Shown: positions 47,714 to 60,025 of the stretch, piece after piece | How the letters are laid out: every line of letters begins with the position of its first letter | Numbering within the stretch: the first letter of the stretch is position 1 | DNA from: Austropuccinia psidii | Lineage: Eukaryota > Basidiomycota > Pucciniomycetes > Pucciniales > Sphaerophragmiaceae | Assembly (NCBI GenBank): GCA_023105745.1 | Contig: JALGQZ010000009.1 | Span: 7,662,937 to 7,726,936 of the forward strand | Direction of reading: 5' to 3' | Length of the DNA: 64,000 bases | Notes under the pieces: model-generated | What the model was told of the DNA's origin: nothing | Database searches by the model: none | What the model saw: only the letters and a program-made list of their open reading frames with translations | Translations under genes and position numbers: made by a program

Positions 47714-50700
47714 GTCACAAAACTATCTGAATTTAATTTCAGTAAGAAAAGCTTCAATGTAATGGGTATAATGAGTGGTAAAAATAAATAGAAATTGAAC
47801 TTTGAGGGGGAGAGATTCAAACTCTGATCAGGAGAGTCAAAGTGGTAAAAAAATGATTGATATACAACAATGTGATTTTATGTTGATCTTTGGGAATTGA
47901 AATGTTTTTAGGTCAATTTATGTATTGGAAGCTCTAAGTTGCGTCAAACAATTCAACAGATTGATTGATTGCTATAAGTAATCGTTTCATCAATTAATGT
48001 TTGAAGACATGTACTACTACTTTGAATTCAATCTAAAAAGCTATATGAAGAAGGTTTCATCACAACTTTAAATATGTTCATGAAAATTAATTTAATCATT
48101 CTTTTTCAACTGCAGTTTTTTATAAGAAGTTCACTATGCATTACTATAAACTACAAATGTGTGTAAGTATAATTGAATATTTTTTTTAAAAAATTGAATT
48201 AATAGGCTTTATTAACAAAATAAAGAAAAGAATGAAATAAGATTGGTTGGATGGAGCAGGTCCCTCCATTTCACCCTAATATGATTGTAAACAATGGTTG
48301 AAAATTTCACATAAGCAAGAAGCTACTTGGGGCTGCTGCTTGGAAAAGGTGAAGAAATCATCAACAATGAATTTTTCTGTGGAGATATCAGCTTCAGCCC
48401 AATGAGATATAGAAAAAACTCCTATTATTTCTTTTCCAATTTCTTTTTATAGAATGTCAAAAAATTCTCTCTTTTTTAGTGAATATTGAATTTTTTAATT
48501 TTTTTCATAAATTCAAACTACCAATCTTGGTATGAAAAATTCAAAATATTGAATTTTTTTGGTCCATTTAAGTTGAATGTGAACTATGTGATTTTTAATC
48601 AATCCAAATGTTGATTATTGAGCCTGGAACAATCTTAATTTGGAAAGGAATAATTTATTTCAAGCTTTTTTTCAAATTGTAAGATAATTAAGAAAAGTAC
48701 AAGCTTGATTATAAGTAATGAAAATAAATTATTTGAAAATATTCATTTTACACTTATTTTTCCAATAATTAAAAAAGCCAATTTCTACATTTTCTCGACT
48801 AATTTTCTTACCACTAATGAATCAAGGTGAAGAATCATCATGGTTTTTGTCATAAGGTCTCTAAATCCTTTTTTTAGTAGGTAGTTGGCCAAATAACTGC
48901 ATAAATTTGCCAAAAATTAAGTTATAATTTGAAAAGACCCATTTAACTGGCATATCAGGATAAGATTGTAAAGAAGGTTTTTTCAGATCTTTTTATACCA
49001 AAACTTCGTATTTAACACTTAAACTGTTACATATTTTCACAAGTAAATATATTTTGAAGTTTAGATTGCCGATATAATTATAATTAAGTTTTTAAGTGTT
49101 TTTTGTGAAATAATTTCCAATTTAAAGATGTGGATAATCAAAGTAATAAGTGAGATATTTGATTAAATAAGTTACAACAAGTATACAATTACAAATAGTA
49201 TTTTCCATTCGATTCATTGAAAATTAAAGAACTTCATACACAAAGGGAAAAGGTGGGAATGATCAATTTGAAAAAAATGGTGAAATACCTTTGAATATAT
49301 ATATACTTTCTGTAGAAATTGGTTGGAGGTTAATTGGAGCTAAGCTTGAAATAATTAGGCCATAATCTCAACCTCATTTTCAGGTTTTTTCCATAGCTGT
49401 ATCCAAGTTGAATAACTCATATAACCCTCAAAGCTTTAGATCAAATGAATCCTTTTGAAATAAATTTCATAAATATAGCCCTACTTGATCTTATAATACA
49501 TATAAATATATATATATACTCAATATAATTCATTATGGAACCCCACTTCCATAATTCATTTCTTCTTGACAGTAAGATACCCAAACTCTGGGTATTGAAT
49601 TCATAAACTTCATTCCTTAGATCTGAACTTTAAATTTAAATCTATTTGAAATGCTACTGAAGTGTTTTCCAAACAAACACTTCTAATTTGTGAATAAATT
49701 TTAGTGATTCAATTTTCAACTATCATATGTATCAATGTAAATCATAACAGCCAAAATAATAATATATCAATTCCTTTCATAAAATTGACCAATCCCATTT
49801 GTAAAATCCCTATGAACAATTTTCAAAATAAGCCCATTCAATTCAAAAATCTTCCCTTTAAAATCTGGCCTAACATTTTCAAAAAACTATCAAAAAACAA
49901 TATAATTTTAATATTAAACTGTTTCTTTATTCAAAAATTGGGTATTCAAAGATTACAGACATCATAAAAAAAGCTACCCCTGCTGGTGTGGGTAGCAGGT
50001 CCAACTCATGTCCAACCTGGGTCATAACATTGTTTCTAACCTTGAAATATTTTTCAGATACTTTCAGTCACATCTTTGGACATTTAGAGCTTTACACCAT
50101 TGAAATTGAAGATTTTTGAATACCAATGATTCTTATTTGTATCTTTAAACATAGCTCATAGATTCTATCTTGAAGAAGGATTTTTTACCACAAAAGTCAC
50201 AATAAAGCTTAGCAAACTCGTTTCTTCAATACCATAAATCAATTTGAAGAAATGGAAATTATTGATTAATGTTAAGCATATGTGACCCAATTTTTTGTAT
50301 TAAATACTTCATAAAATTCCTCTATCTATTAACTCCTATAACGTCCAAAACAAACAATGTGAAAATCGTTTTTCAAATTAAATGCAATCTTTCTTCCTGA
50401 TTCATTTCATAAAGCCTATTTTTTTCTCACTAAAAATCAGCAATATTCCTTCTAGCACATGCTTTCAGAAGTTTTGACACATTTTAAAACACAAAGAATT
50501 ATTCAAGAATCTTTTAATTATATCCCATATCTATTTTCATTAAGGAGAAAACATATCATTTACGATTCCAATTACTCATCATATGTCTTTATAAAGCTTT
50601 CCAGTTCTCCATCAAAAGCCATTTTAACACTTTTATTATTAAAGTGAAATTGTAACTGGAATTAAGTTATTAAATTTCAGAATAACAATTTTAATTTTTG

Positions 50701-53700
50701 AAAAAAGAATATCAAAAATATAATGCCGAATTCCAGACTCTCCCTTTTCATTTATTGTTATCATAGCTCATCTTTTGTTTGAATATCCTTCAAATGTTAT
50801 GTTATCATCAATTTCATCATTGAAAGGTAATTACTTACTTTGGATTTATTGAGAAAAACGGGATCCAGTAATTAAAATTTCAACCTCATATATCAATGAG
50901 AAAATAATTTTGAATTCTTTTAATTCCTTCTTCATTATGGTCAGTTTGATACAGATATTTATTTCAAAAGGCAATAGTATATACTGTGATAGCATTCCTA
51001 GCTTCATATATTGATACCTCCATAAAATTAGTGAATTTGGTCTTTCTTGAGAAATTATGAACTTATATTCTTTGATCCCGATACTTTTGAAATTTTTAAG
51101 CTTTATGATTGGGTGTTCACTTGAAATTGACAAGTCAGGATTAATAAAGCTTTGAACTACAAAAATACAAATAAATTAATTCAATTTTGTACGTTTTACA
51201 AGTCTTTAAAATGCAAAAATTTCATTGAAGCACCATCCAAATATTTCATCACACGAAAAAAGATTAATTCCATTAATATTGCAATATTGACGTTCAATTT
51301 AGTAAATCTAACACTTGTGATGATAAAACCAGTTCTTTCAGAATCCTCATGAGAAATGTTTTATTGAAATTTTTTCTTGTAACTGTAAAAAATAAATAAT
51401 ATATCTTAGTTGGAGCTGTTGTTATTTAAAAAATATCAGCTTTTTTCATTTCCATCGAATGTATAAAACATCTTCTGTACCTTTTTAGGAGAATATTTTC
51501 TTTATTCTTATAAACTTCCCCTGACTGGTGTACATAAAAACTAATTATATTATTAGGAAATATGATTTTGAAAGAGTTAACTCTCTTTTAAATAATTTTC
51601 TTATTTAAAATTTGCAGCTGCATAATAATAAATTGTATTCTTTGCAAATTTCATTTTTTTTTTTCAGAAACTGAGAAATATATGATTTGTTTGCAAGGTT
51701 GTATTTATTAAAATGGAATACGTCTCAAATTTAATAAGAAATGGTGGCCTTTAATATTACTTTGTAGATTGATTTAATGAAATTCAGGAAATTAATTTTC
51801 TCTGTAGAATTTCTGCATATAAACAGCTTAGGTTAAATTTTTTGCCAATATTTTTAATGTAAAAAGTTATAATTAATATGAGGAAAGAGCCAATGAAAAA
51901 GCTTTGTTTTATTAACTTTATCCTTTCTATGATAATCTATATTATTGCACTCTGAATTATTCTCACCTATTTCCTTCAGATTTATTTTCAATTGAAAATG
52001 TTATTAACATAATCAAAGAGAAATCAAGGTAAAAAAATATGAATACTAATTTCAATTAATCCTATGCATACATGAAATTGACCAAATGATTTGAATAAAA
52101 ACTGGATTCTTCTGGGAAAACGATTCTTCTGAATGGAAATGATCCTGAATCTGAATTAAAATTTTCAGTCAGTTTGGTATGAAGGTTTGACATTCTTTCG
52201 CCAAATGTTATGTTATTCCTGGCTCTGAAAGCTGAGAAAGATAATGAATTCGTATTCAATTTCGGGAATAATGGATCAATAATTACCTCCCATGATTTGT
52301 AACACTTATATAGCTTTCCTAACATAAATGTTAATTCAGTTCTATTGAAAAAAAAGAGTATCTTTGCTCCAAGTGAGAATGGTAATATTTTGTTCCTTAA
52401 ATGATAATTGGCCTAAAAAAACAAGAATGAAGCTCCAGTTATGGTTCAACTTTCATACTTTTGATTTAAAAAGGAAAAATAAAACTCAAACAGCGCCTGA
52501 AGCTAAGTACAATCATATTTGAAAAATCTTCAATTGAAACCTTGTGAGCTATAATTATTGTATTATTTCTTTGTGTATTCTATAAGTCTGAATTTGTGCT
52601 TATCAATGAATAGTTTCCTCACTGGATTTCCAAAATGATCTTATTTAAGATGAGTCTTGGGGAAATGGGGTTTCATTTTCAAATTGAAGTTTTTCAATTT
52701 TATTTTAAAATGACCATCACTTCAAAAACCAAACTTACAAGGATAGATGTGCTTGATATTGAAGAGAATTCTTCTCACTTTTTTAATTATCAAATGTATT
52801 TTTATTCCCAAAAAAGAAAATTCAATCAATATGGAGTATCTGATTCAATAATAAAGACTTTATTGGAATTATCTAAATTTCAAAAGGTTAAATTTTTTGT
52901 GAAGCCATAAAGAATGGAAAGAATTCAAATTTTGTTCTCTTTTAGAGAAATCATTTCTACTTCATACTAATGGTATTTTTCATAGATGTTAAGATATTAA
53001 TATATCTTCACTACATAATATTAATGATTCATCACTAAAATAATGCAGTAATAGACTTATTGTTTGAATCTTATCTGAGTAGTACACAAGAAAGTAATTG
53101 GAAAAATGGCTTGGAATATGTTAATTTAAAGTATTTTGGAATATTAATTCAGTTCATATTGTGAATTTGTAACATCAAGTAATGATTTTTGGTTTGATTG
53201 AGTATACTTCTTAGATATCATTTAACAAAATAGAGTATTTTTAAAGTCAGATTTTCAGATATTCCACAGCCCATAGAATCAAGATTAATGCAGTATTTGA
53301 TTTTACTAGTGCTTTCAGATTCTGATGCAGCCTTTTTAATCTTAAGCATTGGATACTATCAAGAAAAATTCTGGAATTCCATTATTAGTACAATCAATTT
53401 CCCAGGTTCCTTAAAATTATTTTCACTTAATTAATTTCTGAAGCAAAATACATATGTATTAAATGAGATAACTGTATTTTCATATGGCACAGTGAATTTC
53501 ACTTCCTTTGGTTTGTCCCATAAAGCTCAAGCCAGAAATAAGGTGTGAGATAGGAAGCTGTGAGACTACAAAGAAAAATATTTTCAATTATCAAACTATA
53601 TAAATTTGTTTTCTGTGATATCTCTCAAACCACTTACTATTATCTTAAAATGCCATAACTTAAAAATAGTGCATTTTTTGAGTGAAACGGTTGTTAATTC

Positions 53701-54041
53701 CAAAAACCAGCTTCAAAAATGTAGTTTTACTTATACATGTGAGGAAATTGAATATTTCTCATCATCTTTGAAAAAAGGCTTGCTATATTGAAGATTTATA
53801 GAAAAAATTTAATAAAGGTTTTATCAATACCGAATTTGTTCCATAAGAAAGCAGAGTTTTTTTAGAAATTCTATCATTCCCAATGTGGGTAGGACTTCAG
53901 GAAGACCATTCAAAAGCACAAATCATTTGGACTATTCAGGTATTTTCAAACAGTACTTCCCCAATGGAATACTGGTCAAGGATTTTTAAGAATAAATCAA
54001 GAGGCCATAAGTAAAATTAGTTGTCAAGGCGTCAAAGCTCC
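47714..54041. other. AT-rich DNA without recognised genes
   Basis: About 6.3 kb. Open frames stay under about 95 codons and have no recognisable motifs. Small AT microsatellites lie at 49296-49306 and 49503-49519. No LTR ends or RNA genes recognised. It could be intergenic DNA or fully decayed repeats. Confidence 0.5.
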
Positions 54042-55842
54042 TGTGAGCCTTAGAGGCATTTTCATATACCCAAAAGACCACAAACAAAAAATTAATATAA
54101 AACATAAATAAAATAACTTTATTTACATTATTAAAATCAAAATTAAAATATACATATGAGCTTATATACATGATCAAAAATTTAATTATAACTTAAAAAT
54201 AAAACTACATTAAATTTGAAAATTGTGAAAACACATTTTTACTTGAAAAAATTAAGAAAAATTTGAATTTTTAACAAAATTAACCAAAATAAAATAATTT
54301 TAGAAAAAAGTTGAATAAATTTTATCATAACTTTTTATCTAACCAGTAAACATATAAAATTTGTTTCACCATTGGATTCCTTATGAAAAACTAGGTGGGG
54401 TCACCTCTGAGTGAAATTTTGTAACTCAACTCTAAATAAGCTTAAATTAAGTTTTTTGTATTTTCTGTATGAAAGTTGAAAATCCTCAAAACCTTCATTT
54501 AATTCACATCAAGTTTAGTGTTAATCCTCAATTTTTGTGTTAAAATTGAGGTGTTGTGTGTAGTTTAGTAGTTTTGAGGAATTGAAGTATTTTCAATTGA
54601 ATTGTAAAAATGTGCATGTTTATTGCATAAGTGAACTTTGATTTACATATGAGATGTCAATTATCACAGTAGTGTACTGTAAGACTCAATTGAATTATGT
54701 ATGTAAATTGTAAGTATAATACATGATGAGGAATTAAAGGAAAAAATAAATTTGGGCGGGGAAAAGGAACTCTAGCTCTAAGGGGGAGCCAGACCCCCAA
54801 AATCCTTGCTGACAGGCGTGAGATGTCAAAATCCACGCAAACGTTCATCACTTTTGGCCTGGAATTGAGTCACAGGGTCTGTGACTCAATTGATGATGAG
54901 ATTTTGATACCAACCAGGGTAGTTTCAACTGTTGCCAAGAGGGTAAAACTACCCTTAAGTTGAACCAACGTTAGTAAAAACAGTTTTAACTGGTTTCTAC
55001 GCCTCTTACACACATTCTGACGTGTTTTGAAGTCTCTAGACCAGGTATTGCTATAGTAATGGCTGATTTAAGGGTCTCAAATGGCTAAAAATGACTTAAA
55101 CCAGCCCTTTTTTAGTCTAAACCAGGGTCCAATGATGCCATATTCGGCTTTTCTGTTTTCAGACTGTTTTTTGCGACTGAAAAGAGTAAATTCCACTTTT
55201 GGAGTAAGAAAATTGATTGCTCTAAAAGAAAGTCTTCTTTGCCCCACTTTTCTCTTCATGTTAGAATCTTTTCCTTTTATAATTAGTTTAAACACCGTTA
55301 AACCAATCAATAAAGGATTCCAACCACCATTTTTATATCATTTTAAAAGTTTTAAACACTTGAAAAAAGACTTATAACCATTGTTTGTAACTCTTATAAT
55401 CACTTTTACCCCTGAACCACCCCAAAACTGAATTAAAGTATCTTTCATCACTGTTAGCTTTGTCACTTAGTTTCCAAATTCACTCTGGTCATTTTTGGGC
55501 GTGTTTTCTCTTTGAAATATCTTTTTGAAAACTTTTTTCCATAATTAATTGCTTGCAGTTTTTCTCCTAATTAATTCCAATTGAAATTGCTCTTGAAGAA
55601 ATTTCCTTTGTAGCCTTACATATCTCCTGTAGAGTATTTTTGGATAAATCTTTCTTTTTGGAAAAAATAAATTGTTATTATATTATTTTTTTATACTTAC
55701 AAATTTAAAAACAATAGAATTGGTGTGTCTTATCTTAAAAAATACTAGCTCTTACTATTTTTGAATAATTTTACCTTATACAAATTTTGAGGACAGGAAA
55801 AGTACTTGATATTTTATCAAAGTTTCATATCCATACCTTACA
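54042..55842 (+). repeat. Element D 5' LTR
   Basis: 1801 bp, TGTGAGCCTTAGAGG start and CCATACCTTACA end, reverse-complement homologous to the C LTR (1799 bp). Confidence 0.88.
54863..54891. promoter_or_regulatory. Perfect 13-bp inverted repeat with paired TGAGTCA sites in D LTR
   Basis: Arms AATTGAGTCACAG and CTGTGACTCAATT are separated by GGT. Each arm holds TGAGTCA, the consensus of Gcn4/AP-1-type bZIP factors. The C LTR keeps it with one mismatch. It is placed mid-LTR, where promoter elements would be expected. Its function is inferred only. Confidence 0.55.
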
Positions 55843-55845
55843 TTT

Positions 55846-55868
55846 TGGGGCCCAGCCGTGATATTTTA
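55846..55868 (+). promoter_or_regulatory. Element D primer binding site
   Basis: TGGGGCCCAGCCGTGATAT, then TTTACC, three bases after the LTR. It matches the site of B at most positions. Confidence 0.65.
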
Positions 55869-56069
55869 CCTGTGACATATTTTTTTACTCTTTTTTGATC
55901 TTTTTTCTTATACTGAAAAATTGAAAAAAAAACATATAAAAAATACTTATAAAACAAAAAATCTATGAAGAAGTAATTTTTTTGTATCATAAGTGAGGCT
56001 TATATTTGTATTTCTTTTTTGAAATACCCTTTTTTTTACTTAACTAATTGGACTTTTCATTAATTTTAG

Positions 56070-56978
56070 TGTCTGGAAACATGGTAAGACAAGAAAACAT
56101 TGAAACAGCCTCAACAGTTACCAAAATTATTCCTGCCAGTACTGTTAATTCTGACCATAATAGTACTCTTATTGTGACTCAGAATAATCAACCTGAACCA
56201 ATTTATTCTGAAGTGATAAAATTGGATATAAGTGATACTCTTCATAAAGCTAAGAATTTTTCCAATAGTAAGTTTTTTGACCTAAAACTACTATTTTGAA
56301 GCTTTTTAATCAGAAAATATGCCTTAAACCAGATCAGGAGCCACCTATGACCCCTCAAGAAGCTCCCAGAAAGGTCATAGATGTGATTATGGCAGAAGCC
56401 AATCAGTTAAAGAAGGACAAGGGTCAATTGATGACCTCCAAATTAATAAATTGTGTCATTCTGAAGCTGATAAAACTGTTTTACCTTCAAAAAGAGCTGA
56501 CACCGCCACAAGAAGCCTCAGTGGACATTACAAAGCCAGCCAGAAGGCTTACAGCAATGCATTGCAGCACAAAGAGTACCGGATCCTTGCAGATCTGTGG
56601 AAAACTGCATGAATTCTTACCTGACTGTGAAAAATTCCTGGGCCATCCCAACACTTGCAAGTTATTCAATGGATGGCATCCATTGTTGGAAAAGAAGAAC
56701 ATGATTCTATTAACAGCTGAATGGAGGAAAACAACCCTCCACCAACCAAACAAGTGCCAAAAACAGCCCCAGTGGCCAGAAGCAGCAATTTCAATGTGAG
56801 AAAGCAGCCAAAAGCTCAGAACAAGGGAAAAGGAAAGGCACCAGCCACAAAGCCTTACAGCCAGGGCGACAGGATTCCAAAGATTCAACAGGATGCCATG
56901 AAAAATGTATTTCACATGGCCAGAAAAATGATGGAATTAAAAAAGAAGGAGGAATCTAGATTAAAATATCAGAAATGA
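56070..56978 (+). pseudogene. Element D ORF1 remnant
   Basis: It starts after an acceptor-like TTAATTTTAG with TG (56070-56071), as in A and B. The first segment is V-S-G-N-M-V-R-Q-E-N. A GTAAGT donor at 56268 and TTTTTAATCAG at 56303-56313 would make a 46-nt intron, but the phases do not fit, so either an indel has occurred or it is not an intron. Downstream are MNSY-LTVK-like, FNGWHPLLEKK and a basic stretch, then the motif AMKNVFHMARKMMELKKKEE (matching B). It ends in TGA at 56976-56978, overlapping the ORF2 ATG at 56975. At least two frame changes interrupt it. Function unknown. Confidence 0.7.
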
Positions 56979-58680
56979 TTTCTGATATTTTTTATTCTCT
57001 CCCAGAATTGTATGAAGCTATAACTTACGTAAAAAGTCATATTTCTGATAGAAATTCATCAATTTGTAACAATCTTAAAACAAATAACTTGAGTATGAGC
57101 CACATCAATGAAACACTTATGTGTTTTGAAGAAGTTTTAAGAACAATTAAATCATCCAATAGTGATATTTCTTTTGGTAATTGGACAAATGAACAATATG
57201 CCATTATTAAAGAATTAACAGACAAATATTCTAAATTCAATATTGATGAAATACTTGGAACAAGAATTAAGCAAGCCATAAATATTATAAAGACAGATAA
57301 CAAGAAAGTCCTTGATGATATCTCAAATTCATTTACTGAAGTAAAGACATATACCATTGCCTTGAAAAAACTGTTTTGATGCTTCACAAGAAGAAGTATC
57401 AAAATTATCAATGAAATTGAATCAAGTAACTGCTGATAATACAAGACAGAAAGAGCTGACAAATAAAGAAGACATGTATAAAATTGAAGTAATAAAATTA
57501 ATACAAGCCTTCCAACATGAATAAAGAAATTCCCAAAGGTGTAGCAACAGTAAAAGGAATGATATTGATCAAATACTGAACACCTTACCAAGAATTTCTA
57601 CACCTCTGAATCAAAATGAGGGCACAAGAATTCCAAATCCACAAGTATTGGATTCTGATAATTCACAGTTAAAAAATGAATTGTCCACTTTGTTTCATAA
57701 TTTGGAACCATCAATGGGCCAAGCACTTTTGAAAGAAGTACCAAAGCTTAAAGAATGGCCTCACTTCAGTGGTGAAGGAGAATATGATGATACGGAATTT
57801 GTCAGAGGAATTGACATGATTAAAGAAGATTTTGAATTAGCAGGCAGCTTGGTAACAGAAAGATTTAACACCTTGTTTACCAGATCAGCTCACAGATGGT
57901 ATATCAAATTAAGACAAGCACATGGACACCAAGGTTGGACTTGGTGGAAACCCCAAATAATCAACAAATGGGCCAATGATTCTTGGAGATTTAAAGTGGA
58001 AACAGCCTTTGAATGTGCCAAATTTAATTCTGATAAAGACAAAGCTTTACCATGGTTTTGCCAACAAAAAGACAGATTAACAGAATGGTATCCTGACATG
58101 TCAGAATTTATGATCCACAGAAAGATTCTGAGACAATGTGGAGGTGACGTAGAGCATGCTGTCAAAAGCAGGACTACTGAACAATCTTCAGCAGAAGGTA
58201 TTATCAATATATTAGAAGAAGTAACCACCAGAGCCAAGATTGGTTCTAGTAGGGTGAATATCACAGCAAGGTTAAATACACCTTGGAAAGATTCTGTGGA
58301 CAAAAATCTCAAAGGAAATTCTAAGAATGTTAAAAATAAACCTGCAGATATAATTAGAAAGTGCCATATTTTCCAAAGCACTGACCACTTAGCCAATACA
58401 TGTCCAAAAAGGGGGAAAATCAAGAAAATTGACATTGAAAAAGAACCTGATGTTGAAAAAGACAATAATATAGAAGAAAATTAAGATGATAAGTCATCAA
58501 TATTTTCTGAATCTTCGAAGGATATAGAAAATATCAATGCCACCTTTGACATCATGAAATCTTATTCCCACTTGCCACAATTGAGCAATGGTCAACTTGA
58601 TTTGTCAAAAATTCAAGATACGCAACTTATAAAAACCAACCAAACAGGGGAAATGGTTATACAGCTGGTAACTCCTGTAT
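56975..58680 (+). pseudogene. Element D gag (ORF2 start)
   Basis: ORF2 opens with ATG at 56975 in an ATGA overlap with ORF1 and is frame-disrupted after 57379. The capsid part 57648-58484 is open and clear: [53 protein letters not shown]. The nucleocapsid knuckle (58362-58403) reads CHIFQSTDHLANTC, lacking the second cysteine. A stop follows at 58482. Confidence 0.88.
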
Positions 58681-59310
58681 AAAAGAAGTGGTAATTAATA
58701 ACAAACCCACTAAACGTTTCCTTGACCCAGGAGCCTTCTGCTCTTGTTTTGGCAAATCTTTTCTTAAGACTTGTGTACCAAGTTTTGAAGACCACTTGCT
58801 ACCAATTGATGACATAAAATTCAATAGTGCAAGTAATACAATGAAAGCATTGGAAATCTTTGAGACAAATATCATATTACCACATATTCATGGATATTTA
58901 AGAATCACTGTTGAATTTGGTTTTATGGAAAACTGCTCTATTACCATTTTATATTGGCAAATGACTATTTGATCATGTATGGAATAGACTTACACAACAA
59001 CAAAGATAGATACTTTACTATTGGAGACAATAAGTGTCAAAAATTTGCCTTTTTACCATTGAAAAAACAAATTACAGTAAGTAAAGTAGAAGCAGTCAAC
59101 TTAGAATTGGAAAGATTTAAATCTGAAGAGTTAAATGAAGCTGAAATAAACCTTCATCTGACTGATAATCAGGAAAATGAACTTTCTGCCCTTTTATATG
59201 ACCACAGAGGAGCATTTTCATCAGACAAAGAATATTTGGGAGAAATTATGGGTCATAAAGTTGACTTCATCCTTTATATTGAGAGACCTTATCCACCACT
59301 CTTAAGATGA
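58681..59310 (+). pseudogene. Element D protease and linker
   Basis: The active-site triad reads Asp-Pro-Gly (58724-58732) instead of Asp-Ser-Gly, followed by AFCSCFGKSFL. A frame change lies near 58960. The linker ([20 protein letters not shown]) and the RT N-terminus up to RPYPPLLR follow, then a TGA at 59308. Confidence 0.87.
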
Positions 59311-59314
59311 ATAC

Positions 59315-60025
59315 TTGAGGATGCCTTTTGGAATAAACAATGCACCTTCACACTTCCAAAGAATGATGAATGAAATTCTCCCTGAAGAAATTTCAGAAGG
59401 ATGGTTAATCATTTACATTGATGACATTATTTTCCGTTCCAAAACTAGGGAAGAACATATGTACAGATTATCCAGAGTTTTGACAAAAATACAATCTGTT
59501 AACATGAAAATTTCTTTCAAGAAATGCCATTTTGGATTTAAAGAGCTTAAGGCACTGGGACATGTAGTATCTGGTGTATCCCTTGGACTTGACAAAAACA
59601 AAGTTGCAGCAGTATTGCTGAAACCTATGCCTCAGAATAAGAAAGAAATTCAGTCATTTTCTGGGTTTGCGAGATATTACAGGCCACATATTGAAGATTT
59701 TGCATCCATAGCAAGACCTCTTTATGAATTGGGTGACAAAGACACAGTATTTGAAATGACTGTTGATAGAGTAAAAGCCTTTGAATCTCTGAGGCAAGCC
59801 TTGACCACTTCTCCACTATTACTGATTCCAGACTTTAAGCTGCCTTTTAAGCTTTATATTGATGCATCAGGAGATGAACTTGGTTCTGCACTTAATCAAG
59901 TCCAGATTATCAATGATAAACCTGTGGAAGGCCCATATGTTTCATATCCAGGAAAATCAAACCAACTGAAGCCAGATGGAGTGTTTATGCCTTCTTTGGG
60001 CTTTAGAAAAACTCAATTACTTTAG
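59315..60025 (+). pseudogene. Element D RT C-terminal half and RNase H start
   Basis: It resumes at [17 protein letters not shown] and has an intact YIDDIIF box, [19 protein letters not shown], and [14 protein letters not shown] of RNase H. About 118 residues of RT (about 350 bp), including motif A with its catalytic Asp, are missing at 59308-59315 by comparison with B and C. A frameshift lies near 59940-59990. Confidence 0.88.

Noticed and set aside
49704..49967. 87-codon Asn/Ile-rich frame
   Set aside because: The composition matches the surrounding AT-rich DNA, and it has no motif.
56268..56313. 46-nt intron in D ORF1 with a GTAAGT donor
   Set aside because: Splice sites look good, but the joined frame runs into a stop after a few codons, and C has lost the acceptor. 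Kept only as a note in the ORF1 entry.
56936..56945. A-AAA-AAG slippery heptamer before the ORF1 stop in D as a -1 frameshift site
   Set aside because: A TAG in the ORF2 frame lies between it and the ORF2 ATG in D, and B has C-AAA-AAC at the same place, so it is not conserved. Reinitiation or splicing explains the layout better.
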